Source: Alphaproteobacteria bacterium bin52 (GTDB lineage: Bacteria; Pseudomonadota; Alphaproteobacteria; Thalassobaculales; Thalassobaculaceae). From it: a DNA stretch of 64,000 nucleotides. The notes below the pieces were generated by a model. The model did not search any database. It was given only the letters and a program-made list of their open reading frames with translations, and was not told the DNA's origin. The position numbers and the translations under genes are program-made. Position 1 is the stretch's first letter; each line of letters begins with the position of its first letter. Positions 27,023 through 35,593 of this stretch are shown here, one piece after another. The DNA lies in assembly GCA_002238645.1 (NCBI GenBank), contig MPMT01000006.1:20232-84231 (forward strand), read 5' to 3'.

Positions 27023-28006
27023 TCAATCCGGCTTCGGCAACTCTCGCAACAGTGCCTTGACCACCCTCGCGGCGTTGCCGGCCGCAAGCTCGAGGAAGAC
27101 CTCCATCTGGTTCGCGCCTTCGCCGCCGCCGGCGAGGTCGGCGAGGCTGCGAACGGCGATGAACGGCACGCCATTCGCGTAGGCAACATGGGCAACCGAA
27201 GCGCTCTCCATGTCCAGCACCCGCGCGTCGAAGGTCTCGAAGACCCAGATCCGGAAGGCGGCATTGTCGACGAAGGCGCCGCCTGACACACCCGCACCTC
27301 CGACGACGATCCGCGGCGTGTCGCGCAGGCACCTGTCCTCTGCCGCACACCGGGCGAGTACCGTTTCCGGAGCCACACGGCGGACGCCAGCCAGCATCTC
27401 CTCATCCGCCGGAAACCAGAACCGGGTTTCCGGAGCCTCGGCACCCTCGCGGGTTACGGTAACCGAGCGCGGGAACATCATGCCGAAATTCGCGTAGGGG
27501 TACTCGAAGAACGGCATCGTGGCCCAGCCGCCCCCCACCTGACGCGCAAACAGCATTTCGAGATACTGTGCCCACCGATCGGCGATCACGACATCACCGA
27601 TGTTCAGTCCGGGATCCACGCCGCCCGCGATGCCGGTGAACAGGATGCGCTTGACCGCGAAGTGGTCCAGGGCGAGCTGCACGGTCATCGCCGCGTTCAC
27701 GACACTGATCCCGCTCAGAAACAGCACGACGTCGCGGTCTTCCAGTGTGCCGGTGGCAAATGCAACCCCGTTGAGCGAATGCTCCGACGCTCCCTCGAGT
27801 TCCGCCCGAAGAACGGTCATCTCGGGTACAAAGGCGGAAATCACGGCGGTGCGCGGGGTCACATCGTGACGATCATGCGCGCCGACCGGTGCAACTGCCG
27901 CTGCCAGAAGCGGCACCGAACCGATGGCCACCGCAAGGCAGCGCAGCACTGCCCGCGCGCAGGGAATGGCCCCGAACTGCGTGATCGTCGCCTTCTTTCC
28001 CGTCAT
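27023..28006 (-). CDS. Exported nucleosidase of the MTA/SAH nucleosidase (PNP_UDP_1) family
   Basis: 327 residues. A long signal peptide (core AVAIGSVPLLAAAVAPVGA, cleavage near GAHD) precedes a nucleoside phosphorylase/hydrolase domain. Family signs are TAVISAFVPEM, FLSGISVVNAAMTVQLALD, FTGIAGGVDPGLNIGDVVIA, and the catalytic end DMESASVAHVAYANGVPFIA followed by VRSLADLAGG, giving the purine-binding Glu of MESA and the catalytic Asp of SLAD. Cytoplasmic Mtn enzymes are about 230 residues with no signal; this one should act in the periplasm, perhaps to salvage bases from external nucleosides. GGAGG stands ten bases before the ATG. Confidence 0.82.
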   Translation of the reverse strand: MTGKKATITQFGAIPCARAVLRCLAVAIGSVPLLAAAVAPVGAHDRHDVTPRTAVISAFVPEMTVLRAELEGASEHSLNGVAFATGTLEDRDVVLFLSGISVVNAAMTVQLALDHFAVKRILFTGIAGGVDPGLNIGDVVIADRWAQYLEMLFARQVGGGWATMPFFEYPYANFGMMFPRSVTVTREGAEAPETRFWFPADEEMLAGVRRVAPETVLARCAAEDRCLRDTPRIVVGGAGVSGGAFVDNAAFRIWVFETFDARVLDMESASVAHVAYANGVPFIAVRSLADLAGGGEGANQMEVFLELAAGNAARVVKALLRELPKPD

Positions 28007-28434
28007 GGCGCAAAAGCCTCCCTCGACCGCCAGCCCGTACCAGGGACCGTGGACCCGTCGTGCTGACGATAACCGCGTCCCGCAAAACGAGCCTTACCCG
28101 AAACCCCGCCGAACGTCAGCCCTCGCGCGCACGCCCTGCAGACGCGACACCCGTCACGCATGGTCCCTTGGCCCTGCCCCTCGCCCGGGCATGCATGGCG
28201 TGCCCGCCGCGTGCATCCGTCCGAATGTTCAGCTCGCCCGGCCGCCGGACCGGAATTCAGCAGCCTCGGCCACCTAGTTGCGGCTCGCGGCCGGGCCGAC
28301 AAACCACCGTGCCAACGCCCGTTGCCGCGTCACGCCCATCGGCGATGCTGCGCGGTCGCACACCGGGATCGATCAGGCCGGGTTGGCGGCGGGCACGGCC
28401 TTGCCACTCGCCCGCGACTTCGGGCAGGTGCCGA
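28007..28434. other. Intergenic region, no gene seen
   Basis: About 430 bases between the nucleosidase and the cueR gene. Frames here are biased and match nothing. I see no terminator with a convincing T-run. Confidence 0.5.
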
Positions 28435-28836
28435 TCACTCACCGGAGTGACGCCTGCCCAGTCCGTCGATGATGGGACAGTCCGGCCTGTCGTCGCCGCT
28501 GCACGCCTCGACGAGATGGGCGAGTTCGTCGTGCAGCGACTGCAGCTCACGCTGCTTGGACGCGATCTGCTGGAGTCGCCGTGCCGCGATCCGCTTGACG
28601 TCGGCGCTTGACCGGCGGCGATCGGCATAGAGGTCGAGCAGCTCGCGGCATTCCCCGATCGAGAACCCGAACTCCCGTGCCCGACGGACGAAGACGAGCC
28701 GGCGGACGGTTTCGTCATCGTAGACCCTGTATCCTGCCGCGGACCGCGCGGCCGGGACCACCAGCCCGATGTCGGCGTAGTACCTGACCGTCTTCACCGG
28801 CAGACCACACATTGTCGAGGCAGTGGAAATGTTCAT
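28435..28836 (-). CDS. cueR: Copper-responsive MerR-family regulator CueR/HmrR
   Basis: 133 residues. N-terminal MerR helix-turn-helix (MNISTASTMCGLPVKTVRYY, then ADIGLV) and wing, a long dimerisation helix, and the metal loop CSGDDRPDCPIIDGL, where two Cys seven residues apart bind Cu(I) in CueR/HmrR. That loop separates it from ZntR (which has an extra N-terminal Cys at this dimer interface) and SoxR. ATG 28836 is chosen by homology; a TTG at 28842 has slightly better spacing from GGAGAG. It is divergent from a copper gene set, over a MerR-type promoter. Confidence 0.9.
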   Translation of the reverse strand: MNISTASTMCGLPVKTVRYYADIGLVVPAARSAAGYRVYDDETVRRLVFVRRAREFGFSIGECRELLDLYADRRRSSADVKRIAARRLQQIASKQRELQSLHDELAHLVEACSGDDRPDCPIIDGLGRRHSGE

Positions 28837-28845
28837 CGCCAAGCG

Positions 28846-28876
28846 TTGACTCTCCTGTTGCTGGAAACCCTAGGCT
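28846..28876 (+). promoter_or_regulatory. CueR-type promoter with 19-bp spacer
   Basis: TTGACT (28846-28851) and TAGGCT (28871-28876) are separated by exactly 19 bases, longer than the usual 17 and diagnostic of promoters that MerR-family activators untwist. The spacer carries an imperfect dyad around CTCC and GGAAACC, as in CueR/HmrR operators. It fires toward the DUF4396-copC-copD genes. Confidence 0.8.
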
Positions 28877-28906
28877 ACCACCGCGTTGTGGACAAGGGGC
28901 ACAGAG

Positions 28907-29353
28907 ATGACAGACCTGACCGCCCGAATGGCGATTGACTGGCAATGCCGGGGTACGTGGCACCGGGCGTCACGCAACACCGGCTGGTGCCTGCTCGGGT
29001 GCGCGATCGGCGACCTCGGGACAATCGCCTTCTTCCAGGTGACCGGCATTCCCTGGCCGACGCTGGCGATCATGGCCCTCGCGATCGTTAACGGCCTGCT
29101 GACCTCGATCGCGCTCGAGACCGTGATCCTGTCCCGCCAGATGGATCCCGGCACCGCGTTCCGCACGGCGATCGGCATGTCGTTCATCTCGATGATCGCC
29201 ATGGAGGCAACCATGAATGCCGTCGACTGGGCGCTGACCGGAGGCGCCGTGCTGACCTGGTGGGTGATACCGCTGATGCTCGCCGCCGGTTTTGTCACCC
29301 CCCTTCCCTACAACTACTGGCGGCTGAAGGCACTGGGGCGCGCATGCCACTGA
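28907..29353 (+). CDS. DUF4396 membrane protein
   Basis: 148-residue protein with about four transmembrane helices. Conserved DUF4396 phrases: RNTGWCLLGCAIGDLGTIAF, GLLTSIALETVIL, GMSFISMIAMEATMNAVDW and the closing TPLPYNYWRLKALG. Conserved Cys and Met residues lie in the membrane segments. ATG 28907 follows AAGGGG. First gene behind the CueR-type promoter and overlapping copC by ten bases, so it is a copper-induced membrane protein here. The biochemical role of the family is, as far as I know, not established; copper binding or transfer is inference. Confidence 0.85.
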   Translation: MTDLTARMAIDWQCRGTWHRASRNTGWCLLGCAIGDLGTIAFFQVTGIPWPTLAIMALAIVNGLLTSIALETVILSRQMDPGTAFRTAIGMSFISMIAMEATMNAVDWALTGGAVLTWWVIPLMLAAGFVTPLPYNYWRLKALGRACH

Positions 29354-29766
29354 GACCGACAGCACCGGGGGCCCTGCCTCGCCGGACCTGCGGCGCGCGC
29401 ACGGCGGCCGCGGGACGATGGTGGTTCCCGCCGATGGCGATGGCGATGCTGGTCGCGCTTGCGGCGTCGCCGGCACTGCCCCATTCCCGCGTCGATACCA
29501 CGGTGCCGGCGGACGGCGCGGTCCTGGACCGGACACCCGCCCAGGTGGTGCTGACCTTCGCGAACGGTCTGCGCCTGACCCGGGTCCTCCTGAGCCACAA
29601 CGACGGTCCCGAGATCGAGGTCGACCCCGGCTCGCAGACCGGATTTGGTACCCGGTTCGAGCTTGCCATCGAAGATCGGGGCAGCGGACGGTACCGCATC
29701 GAGTGGCGCGGGTTGTCGGCCGACGGACATGTGATGAAGAACACCCTGGAATTCCGGGTGCGCTGA
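29344..29766 (+). CDS. copC: Periplasmic copper-binding protein CopC
   Basis: 140 residues. A long N-terminus and hydrophobic signal (MAMAMLVALAASPALP) precede the mature start HSRVDTTVPADGAVL. Exposed His at the mature N-terminus, plus the later Asp and His (GLSADGHVMKNTLEF), form the Cu(II) site of CopC. The Met-rich Cu(I) loop of plasmid CopC is absent, as in the chromosomal Cu(II)-only class. ATG 29344 gives a 30-residue n-region; a start nearer MAMAM is possible. Overlaps DUF4396 and is followed by copD after three bases. Confidence 0.88.
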   Translation: MPLRPTAPGALPRRTCGARTAAAGRWWFPPMAMAMLVALAASPALPHSRVDTTVPADGAVLDRTPAQVVLTFANGLRLTRVLLSHNDGPEIEVDPGSQTGFGTRFELAIEDRGSGRYRIEWRGLSADGHVMKNTLEFRVR

Positions 29767-29769
29767 GAC

Positions 29770-30642
29770 ATGCCGGACGCCTGGGAACTGGCATCGATTG
29801 CGGTCCGGTTCCTGACCGGCCTCGGGTTGCTCGGCTCTGTCGGGCTGGTGCTGGTGCGGATGGTGTTTCGCTCCGAGACCGAGGACCTGCACCGCTACAT
29901 CGTGGCCCGGGCAGGCGTTCTGGCGATGCTCGCCCTTGTCGCCACCGCACTGGGGTACATGGTCACGGCCGGGGCGCTCGTCGACGGGGTCTCCGGCATG
30001 ATCGACGCACAATTCCTCGGCATGCTCTGGAACACGCCGGTCGGCATGGCGCTGGGCATGCGATGCGCCGGCCTGGCGCTGCTCCTGGCCGGCCTGTCCT
30101 GTGGCGCGTTTCCCCTCGCCGCCGCGGGCGGGCTGCTGGCACTCTGGTCGGTCACCGGTGTCGGCCACGTGGCGAATACCGACACGCCGTGGCTGCGCAT
30201 GCTGCTGTTGCTGCACCTCGCCGCCGCCGCGTTCTGGATCGGCATCCTGCTCCCGCTGCGTCACATGCTGAATGATCCCGGCACGCACGCGCTTGCGGCC
30301 ATGCTGGGTACCGGGTTCGGGGCCATCGCGCAGGTCGCCGTCCCGGCCCTGGTCGTCGCTGGAGCGGTGATGGCGTGGCGCCTGCTCGGACACCCGTCAG
30401 CACTGATCACAACCGGGTACGGAGTGACCCTGCTAGTCAAGCTCGGTGCGGTCGCCGGTCTGCTGACAGCCGGAGCGGTCAACAGGTTCCGGTTCGTCCC
30501 CGCCCTGCGCACGGGCGACAGGACAGCGGCGAGGGGGCTGCGTCGATCGATTGCCGTCGAGACGATTCTGGTCTGTCTGGTGCTCATGGCAACTGCCGTG
30601 CTCACCACGCTTGCCGGCCCGGCACGCGGGACCGGGATGTGA
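29770..30642 (+). CDS. copD: Copper resistance/uptake membrane protein CopD
   Basis: 290-residue inner-membrane protein with about eight hydrophobic helices. CopD-like elements are VRFLTGLGLLGSVGLVLVRM, the periplasmic-face LWNTPVGMALGMRCAGLALL, SVTGVGHVANTD (conserved His), LHLAAAAFWIGILLPL and the late LVKLGAVAGLLTAGAVNRFR. CopC and CopD together are thought to move copper across the inner membrane. It lies in one transcription unit with copC and the DUF4396 gene under the CueR-type promoter. Confidence 0.88.
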   Translation: MPDAWELASIAVRFLTGLGLLGSVGLVLVRMVFRSETEDLHRYIVARAGVLAMLALVATALGYMVTAGALVDGVSGMIDAQFLGMLWNTPVGMALGMRCAGLALLLAGLSCGAFPLAAAGGLLALWSVTGVGHVANTDTPWLRMLLLLHLAAAAFWIGILLPLRHMLNDPGTHALAAMLGTGFGAIAQVAVPALVVAGAVMAWRLLGHPSALITTGYGVTLLVKLGAVAGLLTAGAVNRFRFVPALRTGDRTAARGLRRSIAVETILVCLVLMATAVLTTLAGPARGTGM

Positions 30643-30670
30643 AACAGGCCCCTAACGGGAGGGACGGATC

Positions 30671-31114
30671 ATGATCACGGCCGCACGGATACTCGCGGTG
30701 TTGTTCGTGGGCTGGCCCGTGGTTGCAAGCGCCGACCACGAACTGGAGAACCGCGACACCGCCAGGGGCCAGGTGCTGTACCAGGAGCACTGCGCATCCT
30801 GTCATGGCGCCGAACTTGAGGGACAGGCGAACTGGCGGACTCCGGGAGCCGGCGGCATCCTGCCCGCGCCTCCGCACGACGCGAGTGGCCACACCTGGCA
30901 CCACGACAACCGCCTGCTGTTCGATTACACGAAGCTGGGCGGCGAGGCGCTGATGCGCGAACGCGGCATTTCCGGGTTCGGGAGCGGCATGCCCGGGTTC
31001 GCCGACGTGCTGGGTGACGAGGAGATCTGGGACATTCTGGCGTGGATCAGGTCCACCTGGCCCGACGACATCCGGGAAATCCAGTCCGGACGCAACCCGG
31101 AACACCGGCGGTGA
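30671..31114 (+). CDS. Exported c-type cytochrome
   Basis: 147 residues. Signal peptide ILAVLFVGWPVVASA, then one haem-binding CASCHGAELEGQ and a distal Met candidate in GSGMPGFADVLGDEEIWDIL. The arrangement GxGMPxF and a final helix with W (LAWIRSTWP) are class I cytochrome c. GGGAGGGACGGATC precedes the ATG. It follows copD by 28 bases and is probably co-expressed; it may pass electrons from copper chemistry or a terminal oxidase. Confidence 0.87.
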   Translation: MITAARILAVLFVGWPVVASADHELENRDTARGQVLYQEHCASCHGAELEGQANWRTPGAGGILPAPPHDASGHTWHHDNRLLFDYTKLGGEALMRERGISGFGSGMPGFADVLGDEEIWDILAWIRSTWPDDIREIQSGRNPEHRR

Positions 31115-31129
31115 CCCGGCAACCGCCGG

Positions 31130-32422
31130 TCACCGTCCCGCAGCGATCCGGTCGCGCCACCGGTACCAGGCAACGGCCGCGGGCAGGAACCAGGGTCGAC
31201 CGGTATACAACGGCCGGGTCGAAAACGGCACGCGGTCGAAGCCGGTACGGCTTTCCGGACGCCCGAGCACCCGCTGGCCCAGCCTCCTGCCGAGGTAGCA
31301 CGCCATCGACACTCCCGATCCGCAGTAGCCCATGGCGTAGTGAACGCCATCGTGCTCGCCGACATGCGCCAGCCTGTCGAAGGTATAAGCGACGAAGCCC
31401 ATCCAGGAGTGGCTGATCCTGACGCCCGAGAGTTCGGGAAACAGCCGGACAAGATCCCGACGCAACAGGGCACCCGCCCTGAGCGGCGAGGCCTCGCCCG
31501 TGGTGACCCGCCCGCCGAAGAGGATGCGGGTGCGATCCGGCGACGGCCGGTAGTAGTAGATGACGTCGCGGGTGTCGCTGATCACCCGATCGGTCGGCAG
31601 CAGGCAATCGAGCACGCCCGGCGCCAGCGGTTCGGTCGCGATCATGTAACTGCCGATCGGGATCACGCGTCGGCGCAGCCACGGCACCAGACCGTCGGTA
31701 TAGCCGTTGGTGGCCACGATCACCGTGCCGGCTTCGATGTCGCCGCGCGAGGTGGTCACAGTGGTCCCGCTGCCGGCGCGCACCAGCCGGCTGGCCCGGC
31801 AGCCGGTGACCAGGATCACGCCGGCGGCGCGGGCACGGTCCAGCAGTCCGCGATGCAGGCGTGCGGGATCGACCGAGGCGTGGGAGGCGTAGACGACACC
31901 ACCGCAATAGGCATCGGTCCCGATTTCACGATGCTGGTCCGCGCGGGGAACCGCCCACGCCTCGCCGGCGCGATCATCGATCGAACGGGTGAGCCTTTCG
32001 TAGGCCGCCCGGCTGTGCGCGGCATGGAACCGGCCCGGTACCCGAAAGTCGCAATCAATGCCCTCCTCGCGCACGAAATCGCCGATCCAGGCCAGCGCGG
32101 CGCGCCCCTCGGCGACGACCTCGCGCGCGACGTCGGCTCCGTGACGGCGGGCCAGATCGTCCTCCTCCGGCTTGATGCTGGTGCTGATCTGCCCGCCGTT
32201 GCGCGAACTGCAGCCCCAGCCGGCGGTCTCGGCCTCGAGCACGACCACCTCGCGTCCGCCCCGGGCCAGCTGCAGCGCCGCGGAAAGCCCGGTGTAGCCG
32301 GATCCGACCACCACCACGTCGGCGCGACCGGGCACGTCGACCGCCGCCGCGGGCTCTGGCGGGGTCCGGTCCCACCAGTAGGGTGCCGGCCGGAAGGTGT
32401 CGGTCACGCCCGTGTTGCTCAT
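31130..32422 (-). CDS. FAD-dependent oxidoreductase (DAO family, PuuB-like)
   Basis: 430-residue flavoprotein. FAD dinucleotide motif VVVVGSGYTGLSAALQLARG with the acidic residue in VVVLEAE, then GCSSRNGGQISTSIK, the substrate-domain tail DPARLHRGLLDRARAAGV, and the closing YAMGYCGSGVSMACYLGR that ends this subfamily. Gamma-glutamylputrescine oxidase and related amine oxidases share this architecture; the substrate here is unproven. The start overlaps the upstream methyltransferase gene by four bases. Convergent with the cytochrome gene. Confidence 0.85.
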   Translation of the reverse strand: MSNTGVTDTFRPAPYWWDRTPPEPAAAVDVPGRADVVVVGSGYTGLSAALQLARGGREVVVLEAETAGWGCSSRNGGQISTSIKPEEDDLARRHGADVAREVVAEGRAALAWIGDFVREEGIDCDFRVPGRFHAAHSRAAYERLTRSIDDRAGEAWAVPRADQHREIGTDAYCGGVVYASHASVDPARLHRGLLDRARAAGVILVTGCRASRLVRAGSGTTVTTSRGDIEAGTVIVATNGYTDGLVPWLRRRVIPIGSYMIATEPLAPGVLDCLLPTDRVISDTRDVIYYYRPSPDRTRILFGGRVTTGEASPLRAGALLRRDLVRLFPELSGVRISHSWMGFVAYTFDRLAHVGEHDGVHYAMGYCGSGVSMACYLGRRLGQRVLGRPESRTGFDRVPFSTRPLYTGRPWFLPAAVAWYRWRDRIAAGR

Positions 32423-33318
32423 CTGTTCTGATCCCCCGGATTTCCGCCCACCGCATCCGCCAGCGACTGCCGGGCGCTGCCCGGGCGCAGCGGCCGCTGC
32501 TGGACCGGGTGCGGGACCCAGCCCGTCATGGTCAGGATCCGGAAACTGGCCCGGATCCGGCCGTCCGCAGTCGCATGGCGCTGCCTGTAGAGTTCGGCGG
32601 TCCGCATGAACAGCGCCGCCCGCGAAGGCGTGCGCCGGCGCTCCACCACCAGGTTGGTCTCCGCCATGCCTCTCAGGTCCCGCATCAGGTCGAACGCCGT
32701 GTCGTATGTGACGGTGATCTCGTCGCTGTCGACCACCGGCAGCGCGAAACCGGCGCGTTGCAGCAGGCTGCCGAGATCGCGGACATCCGCCATCGGAGAG
32801 GTCCTCGGACTTAATCCACCCATGATCTCGAGTTCCGCCTGCGCCAGGCAGTCACGAAGCTCGCCCAGGGTCCCGGCTCCGAGCATTGACGCGAGCAACA
32901 GCCCGTCCGGCCGCAGCGCCCGGCGCAGCTGTACCAGTGCGCCCGGCAGATCGTTGGTCCAGTGCAGTGTCAGGCAACTGACCACCGCGTCCAGGCTGGC
33001 CTCGGCAAACGGGAGCAGTTCCTCGTCACAGGCGAGCGCCGGTCCCCGCCGCACCGCGGCCTCGGCCATTGCCACCGACAGGTCGGCATGGACGAGCATG
33101 CGCGGCCGGCAGGCGCGGGGCCAGACCTCGGCCAGCACCCCGGTGCGGCTGCCGAGGTCGAGTACGGTGGCAAACTCCCGGTTGAGATCGAGCAGGCGTT
33201 CGAGCAGGCGTGCTGCCGCCTCGCGCAGCAGAAAATCGTGGTCGTCGAACCCGGGCGCAGCCCGGTCTCGCCGCTCCCGCAGCAGGCGACGGTCGAAAGG
33301 TGCGTGGCCGGGCTCCAT
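32419..33318 (-). CDS. SAM-dependent methyltransferase-like protein, NDUFAF5 family
   Basis: 299-residue class I methyltransferase fold. Motif I VLDLGSRTGVLAEVW, acidic motif II HADLS, then DEELLPFAEASLDAVVSCLT and LHWTNDLPGALVQLRRALRP. This phrase set (LPFAEASLDAVVSCLTLHW) is the signature of the NDUFAF5/C20orf7 group, alphaproteobacterial relatives of the mitochondrial complex I assembly factor that hydroxylates an arginine. Methylation is not assured despite the fold. Overlaps the next gene by four bases. Confidence 0.85.
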   Translation of the reverse strand: MEPGHAPFDRRLLRERRDRAAPGFDDHDFLLREAAARLLERLLDLNREFATVLDLGSRTGVLAEVWPRACRPRMLVHADLSVAMAEAAVRRGPALACDEELLPFAEASLDAVVSCLTLHWTNDLPGALVQLRRALRPDGLLLASMLGAGTLGELRDCLAQAELEIMGGLSPRTSPMADVRDLGSLLQRAGFALPVVDSDEITVTYDTAFDLMRDLRGMAETNLVVERRRTPSRAALFMRTAELYRQRHATADGRIRASFRILTMTGWVPHPVQQRPLRPGSARQSLADAVGGNPGDQNR

Positions 33319-33460
33319 GACGCGACTATGCCACGAACCGGCCGGCCTGTGGCATGGACCGGTAGCCGTCTAGCGCCGCAGCGCGTGTCGGTCTATCGTC
33401 GGACCCGACGCCGTGCGGAACGGATCCACGGCGCGGACAGACCCGGCGGGAGAAAATGAC

Positions 33461-34351
33461 ATGGCGCGAGTAGGTTTCATTGGACTGGGCAACATGGGCG
33501 CACCCATGGCTCGCAATCTGATCCGTGCCGGTCACAGCCTCAAGGTGTTCGACCTGTCCGAAGAGGCGATGAACTACGTCGTCCAGTCCGGCGCCGAGCC
33601 GGCACAGTCGGTCACCGACGCGGCCAGCGGTGTCGAGTTCGTGGTGACAATGCTCCCGGTCGGAGCCAACGTCAGGCAGGTCTACATCGAGGACCAGGTG
33701 ATCGGTGCGGCCGACGCCGGCACCGTGCTGATCGATTCCTCGACCATTGACGTCGAGAGCGCGCGGGCTGCCCACGCCGCGGCCGAGGCGGCCGGCTACC
33801 GCATGCTCGACGCACCGGTCTCGGGCGGTGTGGTCGGAGCGGAGAACGCGACCCTGACCTTCATGTGCGGCGGCTCGCCCGCGGTCTTCGAGGCGGCACG
33901 CCCGATCCTCGATGACATGGGCGGCAAGATCGTGCATTGCGGTGCCGCGGGACTGGGGCAGGTGACCAAGATCTGCAACAACATGCTGGCCGGGATCAAC
34001 GCGCTCGCCGCCGCCGAAACCATGACCATGGGCCAGCGTCTCGGGGTGTCCGCAAGAACGCTCTACGAGGTCATCTCGGCTTCCACCGGACGATCGTACT
34101 TCTTCAACGAATCCAATCCGGTCCCGGGCATCCTGCCCACCGTGCCGGCGAGCAACGGGTTCAAGCCGGGTTTCATGGCCAAGCTCATGCTGAAGGATCT
34201 TCGTCTCTCCCAGGCTGCCGCCCAGGCATCGGGAACCACGACACCGCTCGGAGCCGCGGCAACCGCGGCCTTCCAGGCCCTGGTCGAGATGGGTTACGGC
34301 GACGAGGACACCGCCAGCATCATCAAGCTGATCGATTCCGAGCTCAGCTGA
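33461..34351 (+). CDS. mmsB: 3-hydroxyisobutyrate dehydrogenase family protein
   Basis: 296-residue NAD-dependent beta-hydroxyacid dehydrogenase. Rossmann motif VGFIGLGNMGAPMARNLIRA, substrate loop DAPVSGGVVGAENATLTFM, catalytic Lys in GLGQVTKICNNMLAG, and the C-terminal KPGFMAKLMLKDLRLS. In valine breakdown this enzyme oxidises 3-hydroxyisobutyrate. ATG 33461 is preceded by GGGAG. Without mmsA beside it the exact substrate is inferred. Followed by a CoA transferase after 19 bases, probably one unit. Confidence 0.87.
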   Translation: MARVGFIGLGNMGAPMARNLIRAGHSLKVFDLSEEAMNYVVQSGAEPAQSVTDAASGVEFVVTMLPVGANVRQVYIEDQVIGAADAGTVLIDSSTIDVESARAAHAAAEAAGYRMLDAPVSGGVVGAENATLTFMCGGSPAVFEAARPILDDMGGKIVHCGAAGLGQVTKICNNMLAGINALAAAETMTMGQRLGVSARTLYEVISASTGRSYFFNESNPVPGILPTVPASNGFKPGFMAKLMLKDLRLSQAAAQASGTTTPLGAAATAAFQALVEMGYGDEDTASIIKLIDSELS

Positions 34352-34370
34352 CATAACCCGGGAGAAGACC

Positions 34371-35534
34371 ATGCCGTCCCTCTCGCACATCAGGGTCCTG
34401 GACCTCACAAGTCATCTTTCGGGCCCGTACTGCGCCATGATCCTGGCCGATCACGGCGCCGACGTGGTGAAGGTCGAAAACCCGCGGGCCGGGGATTCTC
34501 TCAGGCTTACGCCACCCTTCCAGGAAGGCGAAAGTGCCCCGTTCATGCTGTGGAACCGCAACAAGCGATCCATCGCGCTCGATCTGAAGGACCCGGCCGC
34601 AAAACAACGCCTGATCGAGCTGGTGCGGGTGGCCGACGTGATGATCGAGAACTTCAGGCCGGGCACGGCCGCACGTCTCGGCATCGACTACGACACGGTG
34701 ACCGCAATCAATCCGTCGCTCGTGTACTGCTCGATTTCCGGCTTCGGCCAGACCGGGCCCTATGCGCCGCGCGGCGGGTTCGACCTGATTGCCTGCGGCA
34801 TGTCCGGCCTGATGGCCATCAACGGACCGCCGGAAGGACCGCCCTACCGGATCCCGGTTCCCGTCACCGATCTTGCCGCCGGGATGAACGGGACCATCGG
34901 TATCCTTGCTGCCCTTGCCGCTCGCGAGCGGACCGGCCAGGGCCAGCACGTCGATACCTCGCTGTACGAGTCCGGGATCGCGCTCGGTGTCTACGAGGCG
35001 GCGGGCCTGTTTGCCACTGGCGAGGTTCCCGAACGCCTCGGCCAGGCGCACCGCGGCAGTGCCCCCTACCAGCTGTTTCCGACGGCTGACGGCTACATCA
35101 CCATCGGTGGTGCCCAGGACAGTTTCTGGCGCGGCGCCTGCGACATTCTGGGCTGCGCGCACCTCGTCGACGATCCGCGTTTTGCAACCAAGGCCGACCG
35201 GGTCGGGAACAACGCCGCGCTTGTTTCCGAGCTTGAGGTGTACTTCCGCAGGCAGACCACCGAGCAGCTGTGTTGCGCCTTCGAGGCCGCCGGGATCCCG
35301 GCCGGACCGGTGATGGATCATCGACAGGTCTATGATGATCCCCAGACCAGGGCCCGCGAGATGGCGGTCGAGGTCGATCATCCGAAGGTCGGCAGGATGA
35401 AGACCATCGGCATTCCGGTGAAGCTCTCGGACACTCCCGGTTCGGTTCGCCGGCCGGCGCCGATGCTGGGCGAGCACGGTGACGAGGTGGTCGCCGACTG
35501 GCTTGCCGGGGTTCCGCAGGCGGCGGATGATTGA
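34371..35534 (+). CDS. CaiB/BaiF family CoA transferase
   Basis: 387-residue class III CoA transferase. It has IRVLDLTSHLSGPYCAMILADHGADVVKVE, written here in family parts: the conserved opening LDLTSHLSGPYC, the KVENPRAGDSLR strand, and the RNKRSIALDLKDP loop. ENFRPGTAARLGIDY precedes the catalytic Asp, which is expected in the HVDTSLYES segment. These enzymes move CoA between organic acids such as formate, oxalate, carnitine or succinate. GGGAG stands ahead of ATG 34371. Substrate unknown. Confidence 0.9.
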   Translation: MPSLSHIRVLDLTSHLSGPYCAMILADHGADVVKVENPRAGDSLRLTPPFQEGESAPFMLWNRNKRSIALDLKDPAAKQRLIELVRVADVMIENFRPGTAARLGIDYDTVTAINPSLVYCSISGFGQTGPYAPRGGFDLIACGMSGLMAINGPPEGPPYRIPVPVTDLAAGMNGTIGILAALAARERTGQGQHVDTSLYESGIALGVYEAAGLFATGEVPERLGQAHRGSAPYQLFPTADGYITIGGAQDSFWRGACDILGCAHLVDDPRFATKADRVGNNAALVSELEVYFRRQTTEQLCCAFEAAGIPAGPVMDHRQVYDDPQTRAREMAVEVDHPKVGRMKTIGIPVKLSDTPGSVRRPAPMLGEHGDEVVADWLAGVPQAADD

Positions 35535-35593
35535 CGGGGCGCAGGAAGGCCCGTCGGGGTGAGTGACCCCGGGGTCGCAACGGAGAGGCGGCT

